Source of the DNA: Alphaproteobacteria bacterium
GTDB taxonomy: Bacteria; Pseudomonadota; Alphaproteobacteria; UBA8366
Direction: 5' to 3'
DNA length: 64,000 bases
Assembly (NCBI GenBank): GCA_028281325.1
Contig: JANQKC010000006.1
Span: 1 to 64,000, forward strand
The notes under the pieces are model-generated. The model ran no database searches. It was given only the letters and a program-made list of their open reading frames with translations, and had not been told where the DNA came from. Positions 63,843 to 64,000 of the stretch are shown here, piece after piece. Made by a program: the position numbers and the translations under genes. Within the stretch, counting starts at the first letter, position 1, and each line of letters opens with the position of its first letter.

Positions 63843-64000
63843 ATGTCGCTGAACGCCCGACGCCCGCGCAACGCCCTAGACATCTGGCCCGGCTTCGTCG
63901 ACGCCCTGGCCACGTTGCTGATGGTCATCATCTTCCTGCTGATGATCTTCGTGGTGGCGCAATTCTATCTGAACGACGCCCTGCTCGGCCGCGACAAGGC
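63843..64000 (+). CDS. MotB/OmpA-type stator protein, N-terminal part (cut by window end)
   Basis: The visible 52 codons read MSLNARRPRNALDIWPGFVD and on through a hydrophobic helix. Asp20 sits at the start of the membrane helix (FVDALATLLMVIIFLLMIF), the position of the proton-carrying Asp in MotB/TolR. The C-terminal peptidoglycan-binding domain should lie beyond the edge. It completes a MotA-MotB type pair. Confidence 0.75.
   Translation, partial: MSLNARRPRNALDIWPGFVDALATLLMVIIFLLMIFVVAQFYLNDALLGRDK

Noticed and set aside
61308-64000. Zorya-type anti-phage system (ZorA/ZorB)
   Set aside because: MotA/MotB-like genes are present, but the channel protein is too short for ZorA, the neighbours are housekeeping genes (efp, suhB), and no ZorC/D/E gene is visible.
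1-64000. tRNA, rRNA or CRISPR arrays
   Set aside because: No T-loop plus anticodon pattern, rRNA core sequence or regularly spaced direct repeats were seen on either strand.

Overview
The window is high-GC (roughly 60-65% by eye) chromosomal DNA from an alphaproteobacterium, most likely a member of Rhodospirillales in the broad sense. The gene orders point there: tilS-ftsH-glmM-thiD, yebC-ruvC-ruvA-ruvB-ybgC-tolQRAB-pal-ybgF, DUF4164-zapA-6S RNA-5-FCL, tkt-gap with a nearby class I fba-thiE, and a short NrdA without an ATP cone. TTAA-N7-TTAA (CtrA-type) motifs and DUF1127 agree with this. No tRNA, rRNA or CRISPR array was recognised.

Layout. 1-119 is the end of an IS630-type element cut by the window edge. 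136-23152 is mostly accessory metabolism and envelope genes: a PrpF-family isomerase, a secreted orphan and a TPR protein, a two-subunit TPP decarboxylase of sulfopyruvate/phosphonopyruvate type, an O-antigen ligase-like protein, a PilZ protein, MlaC plus a Sel1 protein, a peroxiredoxin, an EmrAB-type pump, a TauE exporter, a hydroxyacyl-CoA dehydrogenase, an SDR, an orphan amino-acid binding protein, a HAD-like protein, a ketopantoate reductase-like protein, a nitroreductase, a TauD-type dioxygenase and an SRAP protein. 23282-26405 is the class Ia ribonucleotide reductase locus nrdAB, with a recognisable tandem NrdR-box pair and a perfect DnaA box. 27135-29823 holds the functionally uncharacterised AmmeMemoRadiSam system, with MEMO and AMMECR1 domains fused and a divergent radical SAM enzyme. 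29943-34658 carries cysQ, an AraC-Ogt DNA repair protein, GNAT, PhzF and DUF1127 proteins and a MocR regulator whose start codon sits in a perfect inverted repeat.

34655-49183 is a long leftward core block, in transcription order yebC, ruvCAB, ybgC, tolQRAB, pal, ybgF, tilS, ftsH, glmM, thiD, with many 1-8 base gene overlaps. It serves Holliday junction resolution, outer-membrane constriction at division, tRNA-Ile decoding, membrane proteolysis and the start of peptidoglycan precursor synthesis. 49511-52233 has a stand-alone Hpt protein, a YmdB-type phosphoesterase, 5-formyl-THF cyclo-ligase, 6S RNA, ZapA and DUF4164. 52570-61172 is central carbon metabolism (tkt, gap, class I aldolase) plus thiE-like, efp and suhB; pgk, which commonly lies between gap and fba in relatives, is absent here and a LysR regulator and two unknown genes occupy the interval. 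61308-64000 starts a second envelope-energising cluster (Pro-rich OmpA-like protein, MotA/ExbB-like channel, MotB-like protein cut by the window end).

The strongest candidates for undescribed biology are the fused MEMO-AMMECR1/radical SAM locus, the orphan TPP decarboxylase pair, the HAD-like protein with an altered catalytic motif, the four-half-site repeat upstream of emrAB, and the MotA/MotB-like cluster. All functional calls come from reading translated sequence and gene order only; no database search was run.
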